From JAXGXJ01 sp963829545 (GTDB lineage: Bacteria > Actinomycetota > Thermoleophilia > RBG-16-64-13), in NCBI GenBank assembly GCA_963829545.1, contig CAWHIX010000010.1:248001-312000 (forward strand): 64,000 nt of DNA. The letters are read 5' to 3'. Below, piece by piece: positions 18,361 to 26,621 of the stretch. The position numbers were made by a program, and so were the translations under genes. How positions within the stretch are numbered: position 1 is the first letter of the stretch; each line of letters starts with the position of its first letter. The notes beneath the pieces are model-generated. The model made no database searches and was not told where the DNA came from. It saw nothing but the letters and a program-made list of their open reading frames with translations.

Positions 18361-18936
18361 ATGACCGGCCAGAGCAGCGATAGTGGCCGCAAGGCCAAGG
18401 TGCTGATGGATGGGGAGCAGATCGCGCGCACGCTTGCCCGCATGACCCACGAGATCGCGGAGCAGGCGCCCGACCTGCGCGAGTTGGCGCTCATTGGCAT
18501 CCAGCGCCGTGGTGTCGACCTGGCCGCGCGCCTGGCGCACCTCGTGGAGGAGTTCTACGGGGTCGCGCCTCCCACCGGGGTGCTCGACATCACCTTCTAC
18601 CGCGACGACCTCGACACCCGCTCCTCAGGTCCCGGTCCCTCCGAGCAGCCCGTGGTCCACTCCACGGCCATCCCCTTCGACATCAACGGCAAGACCATCC
18701 TCCTGGTGGACGACGTCCTCTACACGGGGCGGAGCATAAGGGCGGCGATCGACACCCTCTTCGACTACGGCCGCCCGGCCGCGGTGCGGCTGGCAGTGCT
18801 CGTCGACCGCGGCCACCGCGACCTGCCCATCCGGCCCGACTTCGTGGGCAAGAACGTGCCCACCAGCCGCAGCGAGCAGGTGGTGGTCCATCTGCTGGAG
18901 ACCGACGGCGTGGACGAGGTGGTCCTCGAGGAGTGA
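18361..18936 (+). CDS. pyrR: bifunctional pyr operon regulator / uracil phosphoribosyltransferase PyrR
   Basis: PyrR is an RNA-binding regulator of pyrimidine genes that responds to UMP/UTP, with secondary UPRTase activity. The 191-residue product has IGIQRRGVDLAARLA, DITFYRDDLD, the PRPP-binding motif ILLVDDVLYTGRSIRAA (about 118-134), and a C-terminal VGKNVPTSRSEQVVVHL found in PyrR. ATG 18361 follows a GGGG stretch. Three PyrR-type RNA hairpins in this window (before pyrB, pyrC and carB) are its likely targets. Confidence 0.96.
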   Translation: MTGQSSDSGRKAKVLMDGEQIARTLARMTHEIAEQAPDLRELALIGIQRRGVDLAARLAHLVEEFYGVAPPTGVLDITFYRDDLDTRSSGPGPSEQPVVHSTAIPFDINGKTILLVDDVLYTGRSIRAAIDTLFDYGRPAAVRLAVLVDRGHRDLPIRPDFVGKNVPTSRSEQVVVHLLETDGVDEVVLEE

Positions 18937-19022
18937 TCGATGCGTCGGTCGGCGCGCGCCGCAGCTGGATGCCCAGGCCGGAATGCCGCGGCACCTTGCT
19001 GGAGTCGCCGCCGGTGGCGCGC

Positions 19023-19028
19023 TACAAT
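19023..19028 (+). promoter_or_regulatory. -10-like box upstream of pyrB leader
   Basis: TACAAT lies 16 bp before the PyrR-type hairpin. A good -35 at standard distance is not evident: TTGCTG at 18996 is 21 bp upstream. Confidence 0.4.
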
Positions 19029-19044
19029 CCGGCTGGAACGTGAA

Positions 19045-19075
19045 CCTTTTAAACGTGTCCCGTGAGACCGAAAGG
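19045..19075 (+). promoter_or_regulatory. PyrR-binding RNA hairpin in pyrB leader
   Basis: The RNA folds as CCUUU/AAAGG lower stem, an A-rich 5' bulge, a CG/CG step, then GUC-CCGUGA-GAC with a hexaloop that fits the PyrR consensus CNGNGA. It is nearly identical to the sites at 21684 and 50252. The 3' arm ends in AAAGGG, 7 nt before ATG 19084, and doubles as the likely Shine-Dalgarno sequence. PyrR binding would therefore block translation, as reported for mycobacteria. No terminator follows. Confidence 0.85.
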
Positions 19076-19080
19076 GTACC

Positions 19081-20004
19081 GTGATGCATCTAATCTCCAT
19101 CGACGACCTCGCCCCGCCTGAGATCGAGAACCTCTTCAAGCTGAGCGACGGGTTTCTCGAGATCGCCTCTCGTCCCATCAAGAAGGTGCCCACGCTCAGG
19201 GGCCGGACCGTCGTCAACGTCTTCATGGAGCCCTCCACGCGCACGCAGTCCTCGTTCGAGCTGGCCGGCAAGCGGCTCTCGGCCGACGTCATCAACATCA
19301 AGGAGTCGTCGTCGAGCGTATCCAAGGGCGAAAGCCTCAAGGACACCATCCTCACGCTGGAGAGCTACCGTCCCGACATCATAGTCATGCGCCACCCCCG
19401 GGTGGGGGCATCGCGGATGGCCACGCGCTACACCAACGCCTCCGTCGTCAACGCCGGCGACGGGACGGGCGAGCATCCCACCCAGTGTCTCCTGGACCTC
19501 TACAGCCTGCGCCGCGTTTACGGCGAGCTGAACGGGCTCAAGGTGGCCATCGTGGGAGACGTCCTGCGCAGCCGGGTGGCTCGTTCGGACCTCTTCGGTT
19601 TCCGCAAGATGGGCATCGACGTCCGCCTCGTGGGGCCGCCTACGCTGATGCCTCCGGGTATCGAGTACTGGGACGTTCCCATCTACCATGACCTCGACGC
19701 GCTGGAGGAGGTGGACGTCATCTACCTCCTGCGCATGCAGCTGGAGCGGGCCAAGGGGAAGGTGCCACCGGTGCCTTCCCTGCGCGAGTACAGTCGGGTG
19801 TGGGGGCTCTCCCCGTATCAGATCAAGCCCGACCAGCGGATCATGCATCCCGGGCCCATCAACCGGGGCGTGGAACTCTCGGCCGACCTTGCCGACGACG
19901 ATCGTGCGCTCATCTTGCACCAGGTGGAGTCGGGCTTGGCGGTGCGCATGGCCATCCTCTACCAGTGCCTGGCAGGTAGTCTCAGCGAAGAGACGCCCGG
20001 CTAG
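19081..20004 (+). CDS. pyrB: aspartate carbamoyltransferase catalytic subunit
   Basis: PyrB condenses carbamoyl phosphate and aspartate in de novo pyrimidine synthesis. The 307-residue protein shows FMEPSTRTQSSFELAG with the carbamoyl-phosphate motif STRT (about 56-59), ESSSSVSKGES, GDGTGEHPTQCLLDLYSL, and IMHPGPINRGVEL. Starts GTG 19081 and ATG 19084 are adjacent. The PyrR hairpin directly upstream indicates uridine-nucleotide control. No pyrI regulatory subunit is present, as usual for actinobacteria. Unlike classic operons, pyrC does not follow at once. Confidence 0.97.
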   Translation: MMHLISIDDLAPPEIENLFKLSDGFLEIASRPIKKVPTLRGRTVVNVFMEPSTRTQSSFELAGKRLSADVINIKESSSSVSKGESLKDTILTLESYRPDIIVMRHPRVGASRMATRYTNASVVNAGDGTGEHPTQCLLDLYSLRRVYGELNGLKVAIVGDVLRSRVARSDLFGFRKMGIDVRLVGPPTLMPPGIEYWDVPIYHDLDALEEVDVIYLLRMQLERAKGKVPPVPSLREYSRVWGLSPYQIKPDQRIMHPGPINRGVELSADLADDDRALILHQVESGLAVRMAILYQCLAGSLSEETPG

Positions 20005-20006
20005 AG

Positions 20007-20459
20007 GTGGAGGAGATAGACACGGCATCAACGACCGTGGCCCGCCTGCGCCTGGCCGGCTTCGTCGTCTGCGGCATCGGCCTCCTCGTTTTCTACGTGG
20101 GGAACGTGGTCCAGGCGTTCTCCGGAGACGCCTTCGATGTCCCGACAGCCGTGTGGAGGGCCGGGGTCATCGTGGCTACCATGGGCTGTCTCCTGCTCCT
20201 CGCGCTGCTCGCCCGTCCCGTGACGCGCCCGGCGCGGGCCGTCTGGGAGGCCAGGTTCGGTTTCGCCTGTCTCCCGGCGGCGATCCTGAGCCTGTTCGGC
20301 GCCTTGGGCGACGGATCCTCGGGGCTGCGACCCTTCTGGTTGGTAGTCACCGTCTGCCTGTTGCCGGCCAGCATAGGCGTGATCGCGCTAGCGGCTGGGG
20401 TGGAGCGGGAGGCGAAGCATGCGGGAGACGAACAGAGTGCGAAGAACGCTAGGAGGTAG
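20007..20459 (+). CDS. hypothetical four-helix membrane protein
   Basis: I do not recognise a family. The 150-residue product has four predicted membrane helices (about residues 14-34, 47-67, 82-98 and 108-129), separated by short loops, with a charged C-terminal tail (EREAKHAGDEQSAKNARR). The GTG start is 2 bp after the pyrB stop, so it is probably co-transcribed with pyrB. It could be a transport accessory or orphan protein; no functional motif is visible. Confidence 0.7.
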   Translation: MEEIDTASTTVARLRLAGFVVCGIGLLVFYVGNVVQAFSGDAFDVPTAVWRAGVIVATMGCLLLLALLARPVTRPARAVWEARFGFACLPAAILSLFGALGDGSSGLRPFWLVVTVCLLPASIGVIALAAGVEREAKHAGDEQSAKNARR

Positions 20460-20465
20460 CTGACC

Positions 20466-20888
20466 ATGCCCGTACGGAGATCTGAGGCCACCTGGAACGG
20501 CACGCTCAAAGAGGGTAAGGGGACCATGAGGCTGGCCAGTGGTCTCTACGAGGGGCCCTACACCTACTCGTCCCGTTTTGAGGAGGGCGCCGGAACCAAC
20601 CCGGAGGAGCTGGTGGCGGCCGCCCATGCCGGCTGCTTCTCCATGTTCCTCTCCGCCCTGCTTGATGAGAAGGGTTACCTGGCGGAGCGCATACACACTA
20701 CGGCTGCCGCGCATCTAGGAGCCGGGCCGGCCATCAGGAGGATCGACCTGGAGACCGAGGCCGTCGTCCCCGGCATCGAAGACGCCGAGTTCCAGGAGTT
20801 GGCCGCTCAAGCCAAGGCGAACTGTCCCATCTCCAAAGCTTTGGCGGCGGTTCCCGAGATCACCATGAAGGCCCGTCTGCTTGGCTGA
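20466..20888 (+). CDS. OsmC family peroxiredoxin
   Basis: This is a 140-residue OsmC/Ohr-fold thiol peroxidase that reduces organic hydroperoxides. The two redox cysteines are present in HAGCFSMFLS (about residue 59) and KANCPISKAL (about 123), with GTNPEELVAAAHAGCF as the OsmC signature. AGGAGGT precedes the ATG at 20466. Its stop overlaps the next gene's TTG start. It rides in the pyrB transcript but has no obvious link to pyrimidine synthesis. Confidence 0.92.
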   Translation: MPVRRSEATWNGTLKEGKGTMRLASGLYEGPYTYSSRFEEGAGTNPEELVAAAHAGCFSMFLSALLDEKGYLAERIHTTAAAHLGAGPAIRRIDLETEAVVPGIEDAEFQELAAQAKANCPISKALAAVPEITMKARLLG

Positions 20889-21690
20889 CGAGCGACCCGC
20901 GGATGACGGGGCTGGACACGTCGGGCCGGCTTTGGACGACGTCTCGGTGAGAGTCGGTCCACGGGCTCGGCGGGTGCGTCTCGTCATGTCGGGGCGCGAA
21001 GGACTTATCGTCGTCGTACCGCGGGGTTTCGACAGGGGCCGCGTGCCGGCCATCATCGAGGCCAACAAGGCCTGGATCGAGCGCGCCCGCCGACGGGTCG
21101 AGACTCAGAGGCGCCCCCCGATCGTCGCGCCGGCCAAGCTGCCGGAGCGCATCGTCCTCCCTGCCACCGGCGAGGAGTGGGAGGTCCGATACAGGCAGGT
21201 TTCCGGCGCGACGGGCGTCGGTGTCTGGACGTCGCCGCGGGAGCGGCGGCTCGTGGTCCGCGGGAGGGTGACGGACACTGAAGCCTGTCGGGAGGCCCTG
21301 TCCAGGTGGCTGACCAGAAGGGCCAGGGCGGTGCTCGTCCCCCGGCTGAGCCAACTGGCGGCCGACCACGGTCTGTGGTTCGAACGGGTGGCCATCCGTC
21401 ACCAGCGCAGTCGCTGGGGCAGCTGTTCGCGGCGCAGGACCATCTCGCTGAACGCACGGCTGCTCTTCTTTCCACCCGATCTGGTCGACTACGTGCTCCT
21501 GCACGAGCTCTGTCACACGGTGGAGATGAACCATTCACCCCGCTTCTGGCAGGTACTGGAGGAGCACTGTCCTCCGAGCGCCGGATACCGTCGCAGGCTG
21601 CGCGGCGCCAGAGATCTCGTCCCCGGCTGGTTGGATCTTCCGCTGGCTGGACCGCCCGTCCCAAGCGCGCTACCATGGGAGGACCTTTAA
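20881..21690 (+). CDS. YgjP/SprT-like M48-type metallopeptidase
   Basis: This 269-residue protein of the DUF45 (YgjP) family carries the zinc site HELCHTVEMNHSPRFW (about residues 208-223) and the upstream RHQRSRWGSCSRRRTISLN motif typical of the family. The role of these putative peptidases is largely unknown. The TTG start at 20881 overlaps the osmC stop; no better start was seen. Its TAA stop (21688-21690) lies inside the PyrR hairpin of the pyrC leader. Confidence 0.85.
   Translation: MADERPADDGAGHVGPALDDVSVRVGPRARRVRLVMSGREGLIVVVPRGFDRGRVPAIIEANKAWIERARRRVETQRRPPIVAPAKLPERIVLPATGEEWEVRYRQVSGATGVGVWTSPRERRLVVRGRVTDTEACREALSRWLTRRARAVLVPRLSQLAADHGLWFERVAIRHQRSRWGSCSRRRTISLNARLLFFPPDLVDYVLLHELCHTVEMNHSPRFWQVLEEHCPPSAGYRRRLRGARDLVPGWLDLPLAGPPVPSALPWEDL
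21648..21676 (+). promoter_or_regulatory. possible pyrC promoter
   Basis: TGGACC (21648-21653), 17 bp, then TACCAT (21671-21676). Transcription from here would begin almost at the first base of the PyrR hairpin at 21684. The carB leader has the same geometry. The match is weak, so this rests mainly on the shared spacing. Confidence 0.4.
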
Positions 21691-21713
21691 ACGAGTCCAG
21701 TGAGACCGAAAGG
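21684..21713 (+). promoter_or_regulatory. PyrR-binding RNA hairpin in pyrC leader
   Basis: CCUUU/AAAGG lower stem, AAA bulge, CG/CG step, a single A bulge, and GUC-CAGUGA-GAC capped by a perfect CNGNGA hexaloop. The site starts within the last codons of the upstream peptidase gene. AAAGGA at its 3' edge lies 8 nt before ATG 21722 and is the likely Shine-Dalgarno sequence, so PyrR would hide it. Confidence 0.88.
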
Positions 21714-21718
21714 AAACG

Positions 21719-23182
21719 TTGATGGACCCCATCTCCCGCCCCACGGGGCCCAGGCTTGCCTGTCGCGACTTCCCCGCAGAACGCTTCCTCCTTCCTCGAG
21801 TGCACCTCTTCGACCCCGTGCAGCAGGTGGACATGGAGGGGGATCTGCTCGTCGCGGACGGAGTGATAGCGGCCCTTGGTCGTGAGGTCGCTCCCCCCGA
21901 AGGGGTAGAGGTCCTCGACGATCTGGCCGGCTGCTGGGTGTTCCCGGGGTTGGTCGACCCCCACGTCCACCTGCGCACTCCCGGCTTCGAGTACAAAGAA
22001 GACCTGGCGTCCGGGTCGCTGGCCGCGGCGGCCGGGGGATACGTGGCCGTGGTCGCCATGGCCAACACCGATCCGGTGGTGGATGCAGGCCCGCTGGCCT
22101 CGTGGATACTGGAGCAGGCAGGCCGAGAGGCCGTCGTCCGGGTGGGTCAGGTCGGCTCGGTGAGCAAAGACCTCAAGGGTGAAGAGCTGGCCGAGATGCG
22201 CGAGCTGGCCGACGCCGGGGTGGTCGCCTTCGCCGACGACGGTAAGCCCCTCTCCGATGCCGATCTTCTCCTCCACGCGCTCCGCTACGCGCGGGGGACG
22301 GGGCGGCCGATATTGCTCCATCTCGAGAACAAGAGCCTGTCACTCGACGGGGTGATGCACGAGGGACGGTGGAGCGCCCGCCTGGGGCTGCGCGGCATTC
22401 CCGCCGCCTGCGAGGCGGGGCCTATGGCCCGCGACCTGGAGATAGTCAGGTATGTCGCAGCCGAGGAGTCGCGCCTGGCGGCGGGTCGGGCGGCTGCCGG
22501 GTCGGCCGCGTCGACACGGCGCGCGGCCGCGCAGACGGTGGACCTCCGCGAGCGCCCGGAAGGCGTTCCCCTGGTCCACTTTCAGCACCTCTCCGCCGCC
22601 GACAGCGTGCGCCTGTTGCGCCGGGCCAAGGAGGAGGGGCTGCCGGTCACGGCCGAGGCGACCCCGCTGCACCTACTGCTCACCGACGAACGCCTGCGAA
22701 GCTTCGACCAGAATCTCAAGGTGAACCCGCCCATCCGTTCCGAAGAGGACCGGGAGGCCCTGGTGGCCGCTCTGGCCGAGGGACTGATCGACTGTGTGGG
22801 CAGCGACCATGCGCCACATGCCCCGCAGGAGAAGGAAGTCCCCCTGGAGGATGCCCTCAGTGGCAGCACGGGTTTGGAGACCGCCTTCGCCGCGCTTCAC
22901 ACGGGGTTGGTGCTGAGTGGGAAGGTCTCGTTGGCCAGGCTGGTGGAAGCGATGTCGACGGCGCCGTGTCGCATTCTGGGGCTGCCGGCGCCGGCCCTGC
23001 GGGCCGGCGCCCCCGCCGATTTCTGCGTCTTCGACCGCGAAGAGACCTGGCAGGTGACGCCGGCCACCCTGCGCGGCAAGAGCCGCAACTGCGCCTTCCT
23101 GGGCGAGACTCTCACGGGGAGGGTGCGCATGACCGCGGTGGACGGGGCGCGCCGCTTCGCGCGCGCCCGGGGGGAGGCCTGA
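21719..23182 (+). CDS. pyrC: dihydroorotase
   Basis: This zinc amidohydrolase closes carbamoyl aspartate to dihydroorotate. The 487-residue product shows the metal motif DPHVHLRTPGFEYKED (about residue 81), FADDGKPLSDADLLLHAL, LLHLENKSLSLDGVMHEG, HFQHLSAADSVRLLR, TAEATPLHLLLTDE and the late SDHAPHAPQEK with the catalytic Asp. Starts TTG 21719 and ATG 21722 are equivalent. An Ala/Arg-rich insert near residues 248-275 is unusual. The stop overlaps the carA ATG by 1 bp. Confidence 0.95.
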   Translation: MMDPISRPTGPRLACRDFPAERFLLPRVHLFDPVQQVDMEGDLLVADGVIAALGREVAPPEGVEVLDDLAGCWVFPGLVDPHVHLRTPGFEYKEDLASGSLAAAAGGYVAVVAMANTDPVVDAGPLASWILEQAGREAVVRVGQVGSVSKDLKGEELAEMRELADAGVVAFADDGKPLSDADLLLHALRYARGTGRPILLHLENKSLSLDGVMHEGRWSARLGLRGIPAACEAGPMARDLEIVRYVAAEESRLAAGRAAAGSAASTRRAAAQTVDLRERPEGVPLVHFQHLSAADSVRLLRRAKEEGLPVTAEATPLHLLLTDERLRSFDQNLKVNPPIRSEEDREALVAALAEGLIDCVGSDHAPHAPQEKEVPLEDALSGSTGLETAFAALHTGLVLSGKVSLARLVEAMSTAPCRILGLPAPALRAGAPADFCVFDREETWQVTPATLRGKSRNCAFLGETLTGRVRMTAVDGARRFARARGEA

Positions 23183-24380
23183 TGTACCGCGGCGAAGTTC
23201 CCGGCTACGTCGTCCTCCAGGACGGCACCGTCTTCTCCGGCTTCGGGTTCGGCGCTGAGGGCAGGGTGCTGGGCGAGGCCGTCTTCAACACGGGCATGAC
23301 CGGCTACCAGGAGATCGTCACCGACCCGTCCTACCACGGACAGATGGTGACCTTCACCTATCCCATGATCGGCAACTACGGGGCGGCGGAGCACCTGCTC
23401 GAGTCTCACCAGGCGCATTCCCGGGCCATCATCGTGCGCGAGATCAAGAACACGGCCTGGAACGGCACCTGCCCGGAGGCGTGGGTAGACTGGCTGACCG
23501 AGCGGGGGCTCGTCGGGGTGGCCGGCATCGACACGCGGGCGCTCACGCGGCGCATCAGGGAGCACGGGGCCATGCCTGCCTGTGTGGCTGCCGGCTCCGG
23601 CCTCGAGGTCGACCGATCTCCTGGCCGCCGTCCGCGACCTGCCCTCCATGACGGGCCAGGATCTGGCCAGCGCCGTGACCTGCAGCGAGCCCTACGAATG
23701 GATCCCCGATTGCCAAGCTCCGCCTGCGGAGTTCCGAGTGGTCGCCTACGACTTCGGTATCAAACTCAGTATCCTGCGCAATCTGACAGCGGTCGGTTGC
23801 CGGGTCACGGTAGTCCCCGCCCACTGGAAGGCGGAGCAGGTGCTGGAGATGCGTCCGGACGGCGTGTTTCTTTCCAACGGGCCGGGCGACCCGGCCGCCG
23901 TGGGCTATGCCGTGGAGACCATTCGCGGGTTGCTGGGCAAGGTGCCCATCTTCGGCATCTGTCTGGGGCACCAACTACTGGCGCTGGCCCTCGGCCTCTC
24001 CACCTACAAGCTCAAGTTCGGGCATCGAGGGATCAACCATCCAGTGCGCAATTATCTGACGGGCCGCATCGAGATAACCAGCCAGAACCACGGGTTCGCC
24101 GTGGAGCCGCCGGGGGTCGTCAGTGAGGTGCTGCGGGACCCCTCCACGTCTGGGCCGGCCGCCATGGCCGCTCTCAGCGCCGACGACATGGTCCTCGACC
24201 TCCCCGTTCGGACCCGCTCAGGTGACCCATCTCAACCTCAACGACGGGACGGTCGAGGGTCTCCGGCTCCTCGACCTCCCGGCCTACTCCGTGCAGTATC
24301 ATCCGGAGGCCGGGCCTGGTCCCCACGACAGCCGCTATCTGTTCCACGAGTTCACACGGTCGATGCGGGGTCGAGTGTGA
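23182..24380 (+). CDS. carA: carbamoyl-phosphate synthase small subunit, frameshifted twice
   Basis: CarA is the glutaminase subunit. The first frame holds GFGAEGRVLGEAVFNTGMTG, GQMVTFTYPMIGNYG and GVAGIDTRALTRRIREHGAM. Removing one extra C near 23613 joins it to VDDLLAAVRDLP and the amidotransferase domain: YDFGIKLSILRNL, LSNGPGDPA, IFGICLGHQLLALALG (nucleophile Cys) and TSQNHGFAV. A second extra base near 24205 must be removed to reach QVTHLNLNDGTVEGLR and YHPEAGPGPHD (catalytic His and following residues). Corrected length is 398 residues. carB is 26 kb away. Confidence 0.93.
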
Positions 24381-24416
24381 CAGGTGCCCAGCAGACGATA
24401 GAGAAAGGGAAGAGCC

Positions 24417-24764
24417 ATGGCCGGACCCGCTCCGACGCCTGATCCCGGACAAGCTGGGAACGGCAAGAAGACCAAGGAGATAAAGGTACGCCTCTCCGAG
24501 CAGAACGCCTCGGGAGTCTACGCCAACGCCATGCTTGTCCATCATAGCGCCGAGGAGTTCGTCATGGACTTCAGCATGGTGGTGGGTGCTCAAGGGCAGG
24601 TGGTGTCCCGGGTGGTGACCAGCCCTGCGCACATGCGGCGCATAGTTCTCGCGCTCGAAGAGAACCTGAGAAAATATGAGGCCGTCCACGGGCCCATCAA
24701 GGGAGCATCGAATCAGCCTCCCCTGATCCTGGGCTTCTCGCCGCCTACGGGCGGAGACAATTGA
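24417..24764 (+). CDS. DUF3467 family protein
   Basis: This 115-residue protein matches DUF3467: SGVYANAMLVHHSAEEFVMDF, GQVVSRVVTSPAHMRRIVLAL and EENLRKYEAVHG. The family is widespread in bacteria and archaea and lacks an assigned function. GAAAGGGAAG precedes the ATG. It follows carA by 36 bp. Confidence 0.85.
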   Translation: MAGPAPTPDPGQAGNGKKTKEIKVRLSEQNASGVYANAMLVHHSAEEFVMDFSMVVGAQGQVVSRVVTSPAHMRRIVLALEENLRKYEAVHGPIKGASNQPPLILGFSPPTGGDN

Positions 24765-24958
24765 TCGGGGAGGCAGAGGATGCTGTCGATAGGAGAGAGG
24801 GAACCCTTAAGAGCATCGACGGGGTCCACAACAGAGATACCGTCCTGATTGCCGGGGATGGCACAATCGTAGCCGCGTACGAAAAGGTCGGGGCCAAGGG
24901 GCATGCGGCCCGGGTGCTGGAAGATGCAAGGAGATTGCGTGCCGAGGCTCGTATCTAG
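24761..24958 (+). pseudogene. C-terminal fragment resembling a Bcp-type peroxiredoxin
   Basis: A 65-codon frame whose last 45 residues (GVHNRDTVLIAGDGTIVAAY, then EKVGAKGHAARVLEDARRL) look like the end of AhpC/TSA Bcp-type peroxiredoxins (RDTFLID-DG-I---W-KV---GH---VL). The N-terminal thioredoxin-fold part with the peroxidatic Cys is absent, because the upstream DNA encodes the intact DUF3467 protein. A TTG at 24761 overlaps that gene's stop by 4 bp, so a short product could still be made. I read it as a remnant left by a deletion. Confidence 0.55.
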
Positions 24959-24962
24959 TCTA

Positions 24963-26612
24963 ATGCGCTCGGGTTGGCGTGGCGTCCTGATGCTCACGGC
25001 GCTGGTGGCGCTGCTACTGGGGGTGGTGGGGCTCGCCCTGGGGGTCGGGACCTCAGACGATCAGACGACCGGCGTGACCGCGACTCTCGGCTGCGCAGAC
25101 CCTGGCCACAGCCGTGGCCGCTGTCGCGCAACCCTCGGCCACAACCGTTGGTGCTGTGGCCATGTCCCCGGCTGCGAGCAGTCAAACCGGGGCGACGACG
25201 ACTTCGTTCCCGGGGGCTGCGGCCGTCACCGAGTCTCCGCCGACCACGCCGGTCGTGGACGTGGACGTCATAGTCTTCTCTACCCAGACATCGGGACTGG
25301 CCGCCGCGCACGAACTGCTGAGGAGCGCGCCTCATCTGCGCGTCGCCCTCGTCTCGAGCGGCAACATGCTGGAGACGCCGCTGGCCCAGGGTCTCTCGGT
25401 GGAAGACGCGCGCGATATCGGCCGCGTCGCGGGCGGTTTCTACCGGGAATGGCGCAACACCCTCATCGATTCCTACAAGCGACGCGGCGTCTACCCCTTC
25501 GTAGCCGGCGGGCGCCTGGTCTACGAGCCCGAGGTGGCCACGCAGACCCTGTGGTCGCTGCTCAAGGCCCAGAACCGGGGCAACCTCCTGTTCTACTCCG
25601 CGCACCTCGTGGCGGCCTCCGACCAGGGCGATCAGCGCTATGCCGACGTCCGTGTCGAGGGGCAGGGCCTGCTGCGCATCAACACGCGCTACTTCATCGA
25701 TGCCAGCGTGGAAGCCGACCTGGCGCGGATGCTGGGGGCCGGCTACCGGGTGGGGCGCCACGAGGCGCTCTACAACGATGTGGCCGGCATCCGTCCCGCC
25801 TATCCGAGCGCCGCCAACGGGTACGAGACCGCTCCCCAGCGATTCTCACCGCTGCTCACGCTCAAGGTATACAAGGGGGTGAATGCTCCTCGCATCGCCA
25901 ATCTCGTCCATCCCAACTACAACCCCGCTACCTACGCGACCATGGGCACCTTCAGCCAGAAGAACGTGGACGCCTTCCGGAACAGTTGGTCGATGACGAT
26001 CGCCGTGCTTCCCAACGCCAAGCGGGAGTTGAACGAGGCCTGGAGCGACTGGCCGGACGTGGGTCTATCCTTTCAGTGGGTGTTTTCGCCGGAGCGACGG
26101 GGAGAGATCCGCCTGCGGGTGCTCGAATGGGCCATCAACCGCGTCCGCTACCTGCAGGAGCACGGGTATCCCCGGGTGGGCATAGCGGCGATACCGCAGA
26201 AGCTCTACGTCCGCGAGGGTCCCCGCGTCTTGGGGCTGGACACCTATACCGTCGAGCAACTGCGCGTGGGCGGGGCGCGTGAGCCCGTCGCCCTTGGCTG
26301 CTATTGCGAGTACGACCGGCACGACGCCTTCGCGCCCAACCATATCGAGCAGACACGCTACACGTACGTGCCCATGGGGGCTCTGATGGCCAAGGATCAC
26401 CCCTGGTTGCTCGTCTCGACCGCGGTGTCGGTCGACTTCCAGACCTACAACTCTGCGGTGCGCATGGAGCATACCCGGGCGGCCATGGGCGGGGCCGCCG
26501 CCGTCATCGTAGCTGCCGCCGATCGCTCAGGGTCGACCCGCAGCAGGTTCCCTACAGCGAGGTACGCAGCAGCCTGCTGCAGGAGGGTTACCGCCTCGAG
26601 GTCGACTACTAG
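24963..26612 (+). CDS. membrane-anchored or secreted FAD-dependent oxidoreductase, frameshifted twice
   Basis: An N-terminal hydrophobic segment (VLMLTALVALLLGVVGLALG) in one frame is followed, after one extra base near 25087, by a Thr/Ala-rich linker and a FAD-dependent oxidoreductase of the FAD_oxidored (PF12831-like) type. Its nucleotide-binding start reads DVIVFSTQTSGLAAAHEL, lacking the usual GG pair. Later stretches are GGRLVYEPEV, YFIDASVEADLARMLGAGYRVG, and a C-terminal EHTRAAMGGAAAVIVAAADR. A missing base near 26528 hides the true end RVDPQQVPYSEVRSSLLQEG at 26612. Corrected length is about 549 residues. The substrate is unknown. Confidence 0.75.
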
Positions 26613-26621
26613 GAGCGGCCG

